This document shows positions 1 through 8,862 of a DNA stretch of 38,340 nucleotides, in pieces. Source of the stretch: Sphingorhabdus sp. EL138 (GTDB taxonomy: Bacteria; Pseudomonadota; Alphaproteobacteria; Sphingomonadales; Sphingomonadaceae); the NCBI RefSeq assembly GCF_945862485.1, contig NZ_CAMAYF010000023.1, forward strand, positions 1 through 38,340, written 5' to 3'. A program made the translations under genes and the position numbers. The notes under the pieces are model-generated. The model was not told where the DNA came from. It ran no database searches and worked only from the letters and a program-made list of their open reading frames with translations. Numbering within the stretch: position 1 is the first letter of the stretch; the number at the start of each line of letters is the position of its first letter.

Positions 1-180
1 GGTACCGCTTTTGGCGGCGCCAAGGGCCGGACCGATGTACCCAAGATTGTCGATATGTACATGACCGGCAAGATCGAGATTGACCCGATGATCACCCATG
101 TCATGGGCCTCGAAGAAATCAACAAAGCGTTCGAATTAATGCATGCGGGGACAAGCATCCGCAGCGTAGTGGTGTTTTAA
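1..180 (+). CDS. frmA: S-(hydroxymethyl)glutathione dehydrogenase / class III alcohol dehydrogenase, C-terminal fragment
   Basis: This is the last 59 codons of a zinc-dependent class III alcohol dehydrogenase; the start lies outside the window. The enzyme oxidises the spontaneous formaldehyde-glutathione adduct to S-formylglutathione with NAD. The visible part begins GTAFGGAKGRTDVPKIV, which is the conserved GG(x)KGR stretch near the end of this family, continues with an ITH...EEINKAFELMHAG segment typical of the C-terminal helix of medium-chain dehydrogenases, and ends SIRSVVVF. The gene is open from base 1 in frame 1 to the TAA at 178-180. Its neighbour 1 kb downstream is the next enzyme of the pathway (S-formylglutathione hydrolase), which supports the call. 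Catalytic zinc ligands cannot be checked because they are upstream of the window. Confidence 0.9.
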   Translation, partial: GTAFGGAKGRTDVPKIVDMYMTGKIEIDPMITHVMGLEEINKAFELMHAGTSIRSVVVF

Positions 181-198
181 TAAAAGGGAGAAACGAAT

Positions 199-579
199 AT
201 GTTTAGTCACATGATGGTCGGCAGCAATGACATTGCCCGTTCAAAGAAATTTTACGACGCAACCTTTGCTGCGATGGGCGGAAAGCCAGGGATCGAAGAC
301 CCTAAGGGCCGTTTGATCTATATGCACAATGGATCGCTGTTTCTTGTCACACCGCCAATCGACGGCAATCCGGCAACGCATGGTAACGGCTCCACGGTCG
401 GTTTTGCTATGACCCCGGAGCAAGCCAATGCCTGGCATCAGGCCGGCGTCGACAATGGCGGCGTGGCGATTGAAGATGCGCCGGGCATTCGCGAAGGCAA
501 TGGCATGAAACTGTACCTCGCCTATTTGCGCGATCCCGATGGCAACAAGCTGTGCGCCTTGCACCGCGTCACGGACTAA
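199..579 (+). CDS. VOC (glyoxalase/bleomycin resistance) family protein
   Basis: A 126-residue protein with the single-unit vicinal oxygen chelate fold. The start FSHMMVGSNDIARSKKFYD is the usual first beta strand and helix of the family, with a potential metal-ligand His at residue 4, and the end YLRDPDGNKLCALHR carries the DPDGN turn and the late His/acidic positions. Its ATG lies 18 bp after the dehydrogenase stop with an AGGGAG ribosome site at about 185-190, so it is very likely in the same operon. VOC enzymes often act on glutathione adducts, and the position between two formaldehyde-detoxification enzymes suggests an aldehyde or glutathione-conjugate substrate. That is inference; the substrate cannot be read from the sequence. 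Confidence 0.88.
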   Translation: MFSHMMVGSNDIARSKKFYDATFAAMGGKPGIEDPKGRLIYMHNGSLFLVTPPIDGNPATHGNGSTVGFAMTPEQANAWHQAGVDNGGVAIEDAPGIREGNGMKLYLAYLRDPDGNKLCALHRVTD

Positions 580-592
580 TAAGACTAACGCT

Positions 593-1099
593 ATGACCGA
601 TGCCGAAGCGCAGCTTTATACAGACCTAGCTGCGCTCGGCGTCGCCTATAAAGTCCATGAACATCCTGCGGTGTTTACCGTGGCCGAAAGTGCCGCGCAT
701 AATGATGCCATTCCCGGAGCGCATACAAAGAACTTGTTCCTGAAGGACAAAGCGGGGGACTATTATCTCGTCACTGTTCCGGCAGAAGCGCGCGTCGACT
801 TAAAGGCGTTGCCCGCTGCGGTTGGATGCGGCCGTGTCAGTTTTGGCAAAGCGGAGGACATGGAACGCTTACTGGGCATTACGCCGGGTTCCGTCACGGC
901 TTTGGCTGCGATAAATGATACCGCTGGTGCCGTGCGGTTCGTCTTGGATGAATCGTTGAGGGCAGCGGAGCTTATCAATTGCCACCCGCTACGCAACAGC
1001 GCGACCCTTGGCCTTGCACCCGATGACCTTGTTCGGGCACTGACCTTTTGGGGCCATCCACCATTGATAAAATCTATCCCGATATTGGAGTCAGCATGA
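593..1099 (+). CDS. YbaK/ProXp-ala-type Ala-tRNA(Pro) deacylase (prolyl-tRNA synthetase associated domain)
   Basis: A 168-residue protein of the YbaK/EbsC fold, the free-standing editing domain related to the insertion domain of prolyl-tRNA synthetase. Family members hydrolyse alanine (or another small amino acid) mischarged onto tRNA-Pro in the cytoplasm. Visible hallmarks are HEHPAVFTVAES near residues 21-32, HTKNLFLKD with the conserved lysine, RVDLKAL, SFG, TPGSVTALAAINDT and the late NCHPLRNSATLGL. I start it at the ATG at 593 (MTDAEAQLY), 13 bp after the previous stop, because a longer frame from 539 would overlap the VOC gene and add residues outside the family. Its stop overlaps the next start by 4 bp (ATGA, 1096-1099), so it is probably translationally coupled to fghA. 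The link to formaldehyde detoxification is positional only. Confidence 0.88.
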   Translation: MTDAEAQLYTDLAALGVAYKVHEHPAVFTVAESAAHNDAIPGAHTKNLFLKDKAGDYYLVTVPAEARVDLKALPAAVGCGRVSFGKAEDMERLLGITPGSVTALAAINDTAGAVRFVLDESLRAAELINCHPLRNSATLGLAPDDLVRALTFWGHPPLIKSIPILESA

Positions 1100-1941
1100 C
1101 CATAGAAACTGTGTCCACCAACGTTGCTTTTGGCGGCGTTCAAGGTGTGTATCGCCACGCATCGGCGGCTACCGGCACCGACATGACCTTTTCGGTCTAT
1201 GTGCCGCCCCATGAAGATGGTGCGTTGTTGCCGATCGTCTGGTTTTTGTCGGGTCTGACCTGTACGCATGCCAATGTGACCGAGAAGGGCGAATTTCGTC
1301 GTGCCTGTGCCGAACTTGGATTGATCTTTATCGCCCCGGACACCAGCCCGCGTGGTGAGGGCGTTCCTGACGATGCGGAGGCCGCTTATGATTTCGGTCT
1401 TGGCGCAGGCTTTTACGTCAACGCGACGCAAGCGCCTTTCGACCAGCATTACCGGATGCAAGATTATATCGAAAATGAACTGCCAACTATCATTGCGGCA
1501 CATTTTCCCGCCGATATGCAGCGACAAGCGATTATGGGCCATTCGATGGGCGGGCATGGCGCGTTGACAATCAGTCTGCGAAACCCGGGACGGTTTCGTT
1601 CCACATCCGCGTTTGCGCCCATTGTGTCGCCATTGAGCTGCCCATGGGGTGAAAAAGCACTAGGTGGCTATATTGGGCAAGATCGGGCCCAGTGGCGCGC
1701 ATATGACAGCGTTGCGTTGATTGCTGATGGTGCGCGCTTACCTGACCTTTTGGTTGACCAAGGCGGTGACGACAATTTCTTAGAGGCGCAGCTTAAAACA
1801 CATTTGTTGACCGAGCAGTGCGCCGCGGTAGGTCAGCCAGCGACCATCCGCATGCAGCCAGGATATGACCATAGCTATTATTTCATCTCGACCTTCATGG
1901 GCGAGCATCTTACTTGGCATGCTGACCGCTTGAAAGGCTAG
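1096..1941 (+). CDS. fghA: S-formylglutathione hydrolase
   Basis: A 281-residue serine hydrolase (esterase D family) that releases formate and glutathione from S-formylglutathione, the step after the dehydrogenase at the left edge. The sequence shows the family signature SGLTCTHANVTEKGEF at about residues 51-66, the nucleophile elbow GHSMGGHGAL at about 147-156, the acid region DQGGDDNFL and the catalytic His in GYDHSYYFI near the C terminus. Length matches the family (about 275-285). The start is the ATG at 1096, which overlaps the stop of the preceding gene by 4 bp and has GGAG at about 1087-1090; an upstream in-frame ATG at 1048 lies deep inside the previous gene and is less likely. A 10-bp stem-loop begins at its stop codon. 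Confidence 0.95.
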   Translation: MTIETVSTNVAFGGVQGVYRHASAATGTDMTFSVYVPPHEDGALLPIVWFLSGLTCTHANVTEKGEFRRACAELGLIFIAPDTSPRGEGVPDDAEAAYDFGLGAGFYVNATQAPFDQHYRMQDYIENELPTIIAAHFPADMQRQAIMGHSMGGHGALTISLRNPGRFRSTSAFAPIVSPLSCPWGEKALGGYIGQDRAQWRAYDSVALIADGARLPDLLVDQGGDDNFLEAQLKTHLLTEQCAAVGQPATIRMQPGYDHSYYFISTFMGEHLTWHADRLKG

Positions 1942-1966
1942 GATTTTGGGCATTGGCAAAATCCTA
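1939..1966 (+). terminator. Stem-loop after fghA
   Basis: A 10-bp perfect stem (TAGGATTTTG paired with CAAAATCCTA) with an 8-base loop starts within the fghA stop codon. It is not followed by a run of T, so it is at best a weak or factor-assisted terminator, or a 3'-end stabilising hairpin. It overlaps the proposed -35 box of the tRNA promoter. Confidence 0.45.
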
Positions 1967-1982
1967 TCTAGCAGGATAAAAT
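1953..1982 (+). promoter_or_regulatory. Putative sigma70-type promoter for tRNA-Gly
   Basis: TTGGCA at 1953-1958 and TAAAAT at 1977-1982 are separated by 18 bases and sit 12 bases before the tRNA 5' end. The match to the -35/-10 consensus is good for an alphaproteobacterium. The pabBC gene starts only 14 bases after the tRNA, so this promoter may serve both. Inferred from sequence only. Confidence 0.5.
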
Positions 1983-1994
1983 GCGGTATGTCGC

Positions 1995-2068
1995 GCGGGT
2001 GTAGCTCAATGGTAGAGCAGCAGCTTCCCAAGCTGAATACGGGGGTTCGATTCCCCTCACCCGCTCCA
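1995..2068 (+). tRNA. tRNA-Gly (anticodon CCC)
   Basis: The acceptor arms GCGGGTG (1995-2001) and CACCCGC (2058-2064) pair perfectly. The D arm is GCTC-AATGGTA-GAGC, the anticodon loop is TTCCCAA with anticodon CCC between T33 and A37, the T arm is GGGGG-TTCGATT-CCCCT-like, and the discriminator T is followed by an encoded CCA (2066-2068). Total length is 74 nt with CCA. The outermost anticodon-stem pair appears to be a G-A mismatch. CCC reads GGG glycine codons. Confidence 0.97.
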
Positions 2069-2082
2069 GCCGCCACCAGCAT

Positions 2083-3834
2083 ATGATCCCTAAAGAGGGA
2101 CCTTTCGTTCTGCTCGATGATGCGCGGACGCAAGATGCATCGCCTGCACGGCTGTATACAAATCCGGTAAAAGTCCTGACCGCTCATGACCGTGACGGGC
2201 TACGTTCGCTGCTGGAATCGCTTCGACAAGCGCAGCGCGATGGCCTGCATGCTGCGGGATTTTTCGGCTATGAGGCTGGCGCACATTTCTTGCCCAACCT
2301 GACGCCTGCGCCATCTGGATTGCTGGCATGGTTTGGATTATTTCATAATTTCAGTACTATAGATGCAGATTCTGTGACATCACTGTTACCCGATCCCGCT
2401 GGCACGTGGTTGTCTGAACTGCGTCCAAGTATATCGCGCGAGGACTATAGTCGGGCCTTTGCGACAGTGCAGGAATATATCTGTGCTGGGGATATCTATC
2501 AGGCCAATCTGACATTCCCGCTGACAGCGGATTATGCCGGCGATCCGCTCGCATTATACGCCGCGTTGCGGGCCCGGGCCCGCGCTGGCTATGGTGGAGT
2601 GATCTGGACTGGGCAAACCCATTATCTGTCTTTTTCGCCTGAGCTGTTTTTTGCGTTGAAAGACCAAAGGATAACGACCAAGCCCATGAAGGGGACGGCG
2701 CAGCGTCAGACCGATCCGGTGGCGGATGCACAGGCCGCCGAGCATGTGCGTATGGACCCAAAGCAACGGGCCGAAAACCTGATGATAGTTGATCTGTTGC
2801 GTAATGACTTATCGCGCGTCTGCGTGGCGGGCAGCGTCAAGGTGCCCGAACTTTTCCATATTGAAAGCTATCCAACGGTGCACCAGATGACTTCTACGGT
2901 AGCGGGCGTGCTGGCCGATGGGCATGATGCCATTGATGTCATACAGGCGTTGTTTCCCAGTGGCTCCATTACCGGCGCACCGAAAATCCGTGCCATGCAA
3001 GTGGTGGATGAGGTCGAAGCTATATCACGTGGTATTTATTGTGGCTCCATCGGCCGGATAGATGACAATGGCGACGCCGCGTTCAACGTTGCTATTCGGA
3101 CATTTACGCTGTGTGAAGAAACAAAGTCCCTCTCGCTTGGATTAGGATCTGGCGTAGTGGCTGATTCCGTTGAGGGAGATGAATGGGCCGAATGTTTGGC
3201 CAAAGGGGATTTCTCGAAACTGAAAAATCCGGGTTTCGACCTTATCGAAACGATGCGGTTCGAGCCCGCGACTGGCATCTTGCGGTTGGACAAACATTTT
3301 GAGCGGATGAAATCGAGCGCGGCGTACTTTGGCTTCGAATTTGATCGGCACCAATTACACAACCGCTTGCAGGAAAGTATTTGCAACCTCAAGCGTCTCT
3401 CCAAAATCCGCCTGATGGTATCGCGGCATGGCACGCAAGCAATTGAAATTTGGCCGCTGGAAGATGTAGCCGAGTGGCGCGTTGGCGTCGTGTCGTTGCC
3501 CGTTGACGCAGGTGATTTCCGCTTGCGGCATAAAATTTCTAACCGCGCCTTTTACGACGACGCGCGCAGGGCGCGGCCAGATTGCGATGAAGTGGTGTTT
3601 GTCGGCCGCGACGGTTTGCTTACCGAGGGCAGCATTACCGCTTTGTTTGTGGAGTGCGATGGCAAATTTTTGACCCCGCGACTGAAAACTGGGTTGCTGC
3701 CCTCCATATTGCGGCGTGAACTGATTGAGGCGGGCAAAGCGAAAGAAGCCGACCTAAGGATAGAGGACCTGTCGGATGGATTTTGGATCGGCAACAGCCT
3801 GCGGGGATTGATAAGGGCCAACAGGGTTGCGTAA
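2083..3834 (+). CDS. pabB: Fused aminodeoxychorismate synthase component I / aminodeoxychorismate lyase (PabB-PabC)
   Basis: A 583-residue bifunctional enzyme of p-aminobenzoate (folate) synthesis. Residues about 1-370 are the chorismate-binding PabB half: PFVLLDDAR at the start, IYQANLTFPL, FSPELFF, the KPMKGT motif (the lysine is the PabB nucleophile in PIKGT), LMIVDLLRNDLSRV, PTVHQMTSTV, PSGSITGAPKIRAM and YCGSIG. Residues about 380-583 are the fold-type IV PLP lyase half: LIETMRF, HFERM, the candidate PLP lysine in RHKISNRAFYD, DEVVFVGRDGLLTEGSIT and TPRLKTGLLPS. Together with a PabA glutaminase encoded elsewhere it would convert chorismate to pABA. The ATG at 2083 lies 14 bases after the tRNA CCA end, so it may be read from the tRNA promoter. 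Such fusions are known in many alphaproteobacteria. Confidence 0.93.
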   Translation: MIPKEGPFVLLDDARTQDASPARLYTNPVKVLTAHDRDGLRSLLESLRQAQRDGLHAAGFFGYEAGAHFLPNLTPAPSGLLAWFGLFHNFSTIDADSVTSLLPDPAGTWLSELRPSISREDYSRAFATVQEYICAGDIYQANLTFPLTADYAGDPLALYAALRARARAGYGGVIWTGQTHYLSFSPELFFALKDQRITTKPMKGTAQRQTDPVADAQAAEHVRMDPKQRAENLMIVDLLRNDLSRVCVAGSVKVPELFHIESYPTVHQMTSTVAGVLADGHDAIDVIQALFPSGSITGAPKIRAMQVVDEVEAISRGIYCGSIGRIDDNGDAAFNVAIRTFTLCEETKSLSLGLGSGVVADSVEGDEWAECLAKGDFSKLKNPGFDLIETMRFEPATGILRLDKHFERMKSSAAYFGFEFDRHQLHNRLQESICNLKRLSKIRLMVSRHGTQAIEIWPLEDVAEWRVGVVSLPVDAGDFRLRHKISNRAFYDDARRARPDCDEVVFVGRDGLLTEGSITALFVECDGKFLTPRLKTGLLPSILRRELIEAGKAKEADLRIEDLSDGFWIGNSLRGLIRANRVA

Positions 3835-3880
3835 TTTTTGATGAGCCATTAGGGGCAGACACGCAATTTCAGTTCAATAA

Positions 3881-5104
<1,224 letters not shown>

Positions 5105-5233
5105 GCAACATATTTGGGGGGAGGTTAAGCACGTTAAGCCTTGCTTAATCCTGTGCATGCTTGAAATCTTTCGGAGCTCTGGCGCGTATCTGCTCAACAT
5201 TTTTAATTGGACCCCGGAAAAGAGAGCTAAGAG
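5105..5233. other. Intergenic region between the aminotransferase and the small ORF
   Basis: This stretch holds one modest imperfect stem-loop (5123-5130 with 5143-5151, one bulge, no T-run) that could help end aminotransferase transcription. A TTGAAA at 5161-5166 might be a -35 box for the msrA unit, but I see no good -10 at the right distance. I assign no other feature. Confidence 0.35.
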
Positions 5234-5389
5234 ATGGACGGCATTTTCAACTTTCTGCGGTCGGACCTTTTCTTGAGCCTCTTGGACGGAATTGCCCTTG
5301 GTGTGGCCGGGTTGACGTTGGTCAAGCCTGCCCTTGCAAGCCATAAAACGGTTGAAGTTTCGCACTCCATTACCAGCGGCGTATTATGA
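5234..5389 (+). CDS. Candidate small protein (51 aa) coupled to msrA
   Basis: A short open frame encodes 51 residues from the ATG at 5234 to the TGA at 5387-5389. The product begins MDGIFNFLRSDLF, has a mostly apolar middle (LSLLDGIALGVAGLTLV) that could be one membrane or amphipathic segment, and ends KTVEVSHSITSGVL. A purine-rich AAGAGAG lies about 8-14 bases before the start. The stop overlaps the msrA ATG by 4 bp (ATGA at 5386-5389), the same junction used at many real gene pairs in this window, and that is the main reason to believe it. I recognise no family. It could instead be a translated leader peptide for msrA, or a chance frame. Confidence 0.45.
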   Translation: MDGIFNFLRSDLFLSLLDGIALGVAGLTLVKPALASHKTVEVSHSITSGVL

Positions 5390-6087
5390 AAAGTCGGCAC
5401 AGCGCCAATAAATGTATCATTCGCACATTGAATGTGACGCTGCTCCTTGGTCTTGTCACGGCATGTGGATCCGACGTTGAAGGCCCAATTGCCAGCGCGC
5501 ATGCCACTGAGGGTCTTCGCATAGCTGCGCCCGCCGCTCGCATTGTCGAACCTAAAACACAACAGGTCGCTATATTTGCCGGTGGCTGCTTTTGGGGTGT
5601 CGAGGCGGTTTTCGAACGCGTGAAAGGCGTCACCCGCGTCGAGTCCGGCTATTCAGGCGACACCAAAGCGAAGGCCAATTACGACCTCGTCAGCTCAGGG
5701 CGGACGAAGCATGCCGAGTCAGTGCGTATCAATTATAATCCAGCGTTAGTCAGCTATGTTGATTTGCTGCACATATTCTTTTCGGTGGCGCATGACCCGA
5801 CGCAGTTGAATCGCCAAGGGCCGGACCGAGGCGCGCAATATCGCACAGCCATTTTCCCTGCCAATGCCGCACAGCGAAATGCGGCAAACGCCTATATCTC
5901 GCAATTGGATAAAGCGGCGTATTGGAAGAAGCCGATTGTGACGAAGATTGAGCCCTTCAGCTTCTTTCCTGCGGAAAGCTACCATCAGGACTTCATGGCG
6001 AAGAACCCACGGCACCCGTATATTGTCCAATGGGACAAGCCTAAAATCGTCAATCTTAACCGGCTATTCGCAAGCCGTGTGCGCTAG
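5386..6087 (+). CDS. msrA: Peptide-methionine (S)-S-oxide reductase MsrA, exported lipoprotein form
   Basis: A 233-residue MsrA that reduces the S epimer of methionine sulfoxide. The catalytic motif GGCFWGVEAVFERVKGV places the active cysteine at about residue 68, followed by SGYSGD, KHAESVRI, HDPTQLNRQGPDRGAQYRTAIF and ESYHQDFM, all typical. The N terminus is unusual: a basic stretch, a hydrophobic run and LVTAC (Cys27) form a bacterial lipoprotein signal, so the enzyme is predicted to be exported and lipid-anchored in the periplasm. Cytoplasmic MsrA proteins lack this extension of about 55 residues. A periplasmic role in repairing oxidised envelope proteins is inferred. It is followed by an intrinsic terminator and is convergent with lpd. 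Confidence 0.94.
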   Translation: MKSRHSANKCIIRTLNVTLLLGLVTACGSDVEGPIASAHATEGLRIAAPAARIVEPKTQQVAIFAGGCFWGVEAVFERVKGVTRVESGYSGDTKAKANYDLVSSGRTKHAESVRINYNPALVSYVDLLHIFFSVAHDPTQLNRQGPDRGAQYRTAIFPANAAQRNAANAYISQLDKAAYWKKPIVTKIEPFSFFPAESYHQDFMAKNPRHPYIVQWDKPKIVNLNRLFASRVR

Positions 6088-6099
6088 CTATCCGCGATA

Positions 6100-6122
6100 G
6101 GCTGGGGTCGCCCAGCCCTTTT
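6100..6122 (+). terminator. Intrinsic terminator of msrA
   Basis: GGCTGGG (6100-6106) pairs with CCCAGCC (6111-6117) around a GTCG loop and is followed by CTTTT. It begins 13 bases after the msrA stop. For the convergent lpd operon a second, weaker hairpin is visible at 6168-6189 (CCAGCC with GGCTGG), without a clear T-run in that direction. Confidence 0.75.
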
Positions 6123-6215
6123 AAATGTCCATTGTGCGTATGGCAAAAACAGCGATGCCAAATAGGTCCAGCCATGAAATCGCGGCTGGGGCAATCCGGA
6201 CCGCTTGCGTGACCA

Positions 6216-7625
6216 TTACATATGGATCGGCTTACCGGTTACGGCCATGGCCGCTTCCTTCAATGCTTCGGCATGGGTCGGGTGCGCGTGGCAGGTATAA
6301 GCAATATCTTCCGATGTTGCGCCAAATTCCATCGCAGTGCACGCTTCGGCAATCATGGCTCCTGCAATCGACGCAATGATATGGACGCCCAAAACACGGT
6401 CGGTTTTAGCATCGGCGATGACCTTCACAAAACCGTCGGTGTCGCGGTTGGTCTTTGCCCGGCTATTCGCCATCATGGGGAATTTGCCGACCTTGATTTC
6501 GCCGCCCGACACAGCCGCTTTTTCTTTGGCTTCTTCTTCGGTCAAGCCAACGCTCGCGATTTCAGGATAGGTATAGACCACACCCGGAATAACGTCATGA
6601 TTAACGATTCCGGTCAGGCCAGCGACAAATTCTGCGGCTGCAATACCTTCATCCTCTGCCTTATGCGCCAGCATCGGCCCAGGGCAGACGTCGCCCACCG
6701 CATAGATGCCGGGAACGCTGGTCTGGAAATCATGGCCGATCTCAATTTGTCCACGCGCGTTGACAGTGAGCCCTGCCTTTTCCAGCGCGAGGCCGTCGGT
6801 ATTCGCACGGCGGCCAATGGCGACAAGGACGCAATCTGCCTCGATCGTTTCACTAGCGCCGCCCGCAGCGGGTTCAACGGTCAGCGTGGCCGTGTTGCCC
6901 TTAACGGTCGCGCCAGTCACCTTTGTACCCGTACGGATGTTAAAGCCCTGTTTCTTGAAAATCTTGGCCGCTTCTTTGCGAACTTCGCCGTCCATGCCGG
7001 GCAGAATTTGGTCAAGATATTCCACAACGGTAACTTGCGCGCCAAGGCGTAGCCACACACTACCAAGCTCAAGGCCAATAACCCCGCCGCCAATCACCAC
7101 CAAATGCTTTGGCACTTTTGGCAAGGCAAGCGCGCCGGTGGAATCGACTATAAGCTTCTGGTCAATCTCGACGCCAGGCAATGGCGTAACCGACGACCCT
7201 GTTGCGATCATGATATTCTTTGCGGTGTAGCTTTTACCAGCAACATCCAAACTGTTGGCGGAGGTAAACGCCGCATGACCCCTCAACCAATCGACCTTGT
7301 TTTTCTTAAACAGAAACTCGATTCCACCTGTCAGCTCACCAACGGCTTTTGCCTTTTCGGCATGCATTTGGTCGAGATTGAGCGAAACACCCGAAAAATC
7401 GATGCCGAATTTCGCCAGCGAACCCGATTGCGCTTCATGAAAAATTTCGGACGCGTGCAGCAACGCCTTGGATGGAATGCAGCCAACGTTCAGGCATGTG
7501 CCGCCCAAGGTTTCGCGACTTTCGACGCAGGCCGTTTTCAGCCCCAATTGTGCTGCGCGGATTGCGGCGACATATCCGCCTGGACCTGCGCCAATAACGA
7601 TCAGGTCGTAATCATGTTCTGCCAT
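6216..7625 (-). CDS. lpdA: Dihydrolipoyl dehydrogenase (E3 of the 2-oxoglutarate dehydrogenase complex)
   Basis: A 469-residue FAD/NAD disulfide oxidoreductase that reoxidises the dihydrolipoyl arm of E2. It shows the FAD-binding VIGAGPGGYVAAIRAAQLG at residues 11-29, the redox-active pair in GGTCLNVGCIPSKA, the NAD-binding VIGGGVIGLELGSVW, the second FAD motif GIYAVGDV and the C-terminal active-site HAHPTHAEALKEA. Length is typical. It is the last gene of the mdh-sucD-sucA-sucB-lpd operon: its AAGGAG ribosome site overlaps the end of sucB and the two genes are 12 bp apart, so it is almost certainly the dedicated E3 of this complex, although it could also serve other lipoyl complexes. Confidence 0.97.
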   Translation of the reverse strand: MAEHDYDLIVIGAGPGGYVAAIRAAQLGLKTACVESRETLGGTCLNVGCIPSKALLHASEIFHEAQSGSLAKFGIDFSGVSLNLDQMHAEKAKAVGELTGGIEFLFKKNKVDWLRGHAAFTSANSLDVAGKSYTAKNIMIATGSSVTPLPGVEIDQKLIVDSTGALALPKVPKHLVVIGGGVIGLELGSVWLRLGAQVTVVEYLDQILPGMDGEVRKEAAKIFKKQGFNIRTGTKVTGATVKGNTATLTVEPAAGGASETIEADCVLVAIGRRANTDGLALEKAGLTVNARGQIEIGHDFQTSVPGIYAVGDVCPGPMLAHKAEDEGIAAAEFVAGLTGIVNHDVIPGVVYTYPEIASVGLTEEEAKEKAAVSGGEIKVGKFPMMANSRAKTNRDTDGFVKVIADAKTDRVLGVHIIASIAGAMIAEACTAMEFGATSEDIAYTCHAHPTHAEALKEAAMAVTGKPIHM

Positions 7626-7637
7626 GGCTCAGGCTCC

Positions 7638-8852
7638 TTAAAGGTCGATCAACAACCGTGTCGGGTCTTCAATCGCCTCTTTGACGATCTTCAGGAAGGT
7701 AACAGCTTCACGGCCGTCTATGAGGCGATGATCATAGCTTAACGCCAAATACATCATCGGGCGCACCACCACCTGTCCATCACAGACGACCGCGCGATCT
7801 TCAATACGGTGTAGGCCAAGCACTGCCGATTGCGGGGGATTTATGATCGGCGTCGACATCAGGCTGCCAAACACACCGCCATTGGAAATGGTGAAGGTGC
7901 CGCCGGACATATCTTCCATTGTCAACGTGCCGGCCTTCGCCTTTGCACCAAAGTCGCCAATGGCCTTCTCAATTTGCGCAAAGCTCATTGCATCGGCATT
8001 GCGGACGACCGGGACCACAAGGCCGTTGGGTGCGCTGACTGCAACCGATACATCGAGATAATTGTGATAGACGATTTCGTCGCCTTCAATCTTCGCGTTC
8101 ACGGACGGCACATCGCGTGCAGCCAAAGCCACGGCCTTGGTGAAGAAGCCCATGAAGCCCAAGCGGACACCATGCTTCTTTTCAAACAGATCCTTGTAGG
8201 TCGCGCGCGCTTTGATCACCGCTGACATATCGACATCGTTGAACGTTGTCAGCAATGCGGCTGTGTCTTGTGCGGACTTCAGGCGCTTGGCGATCGTCTG
8301 ACGCAGACGGGTCATTTTTACGCGTTCTTCCAAACGCGCGCCTGTTGCTTGCGTTGTTGGCGCAGCGCTAACGGTGGTATCGGCAGATGGAGCGGGTGCG
8401 CCCTTGGCCGCGGCCAAAACATCTTCCTTCGTTAGGCGACCGTCCTTGCCAGTGCCTCTGATCTTGCTTGGGTCAATACCCAGTTCCAACACAAGGCGGC
8501 GTACGGCGGGTGAAAGCGGTAGGTCGCTGTTCTCCACTTCGGCAGCAGGCGCAGCGGTGGTTGTAACCGCTGGCGCGACTGACGCTGCGGCCCTTGCAGG
8601 CGCGGCTGCAGTGGTTCCAGCCTCGATGGATCCGATGACAGCGCCGACATTGACGGTCGCACCCTCTTCGACGGCATAGGCACCCATGATGCCTGCAACA
8701 GGCGACGGCACTTCGACCGCAACCTTGTCAGTTTCAAGGCTAGCAATCGGTTCGTCGATAGCGACCGCTTCACCGGGTTTCTTCAACCATTGACCAAGCG
8801 TGGCTTCAGTGATGGACTCGCCCAATACAGGGACTTTAACTTCAGTGCTCAT
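7638..8852 (-). CDS. sucB: Dihydrolipoyllysine-residue succinyltransferase (E2 of 2-oxoglutarate dehydrogenase)
   Basis: A 404-residue E2 core enzyme that passes the succinyl group from the lipoyl arm to CoA. One N-terminal lipoyl domain (about residues 1-78) carries the lipoylated lysine in [13 protein letters not shown]. An Ala/Pro-rich linker follows, then a peripheral-subunit-binding domain ([26 protein letters not shown], about 113-150), a second Ala-rich linker, and the catalytic domain with [13 protein letters not shown] and the catalytic [14 protein letters not shown] near the end. Its GAGGATT ribosome site overlaps the sucA stop, with 10 bp between the genes. The single lipoyl domain and length fit the E2o rather than the E2p type. 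Confidence 0.97.
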   Translation of the reverse strand: MSTEVKVPVLGESITEATLGQWLKKPGEAVAIDEPIASLETDKVAVEVPSPVAGIMGAYAVEEGATVNVGAVIGSIEAGTTAAAPARAAASVAPAVTTTAAPAAEVENSDLPLSPAVRRLVLELGIDPSKIRGTGKDGRLTKEDVLAAAKGAPAPSADTTVSAAPTTQATGARLEERVKMTRLRQTIAKRLKSAQDTAALLTTFNDVDMSAVIKARATYKDLFEKKHGVRLGFMGFFTKAVALAARDVPSVNAKIEGDEIVYHNYLDVSVAVSAPNGLVVPVVRNADAMSFAQIEKAIGDFGAKAKAGTLTMEDMSGGTFTISNGGVFGSLMSTPIINPPQSAVLGLHRIEDRAVVCDGQVVVRPMMYLALSYDHRLIDGREAVTFLKIVKEAIEDPTRLLIDL

Positions 8853-8862
8853 AATCTAATCC

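Noticed and set aside
763-1557. A 264-codon open frame on the minus strand across the tRNA-editing and fghA genes
   Set aside because: It is antisense to two well-recognised genes, has no family features, and its composition (Arg/Ser-rich, low hydrophobic periodicity) is that of a reverse-frame shadow.
5161-5346. A 61-codon frame beginning with a non-ATG start before msrA
   Set aside because: It overlaps the 5234-5389 frame out of register, has no good ribosome site and does not join msrA cleanly; the 5234 frame is the better candidate.
6222-7052. A 276-codon plus-strand frame opposite lpdA
   Set aside because: Fully antisense to dihydrolipoyl dehydrogenase; Cys/His/Arg-rich translation without recognisable domains.
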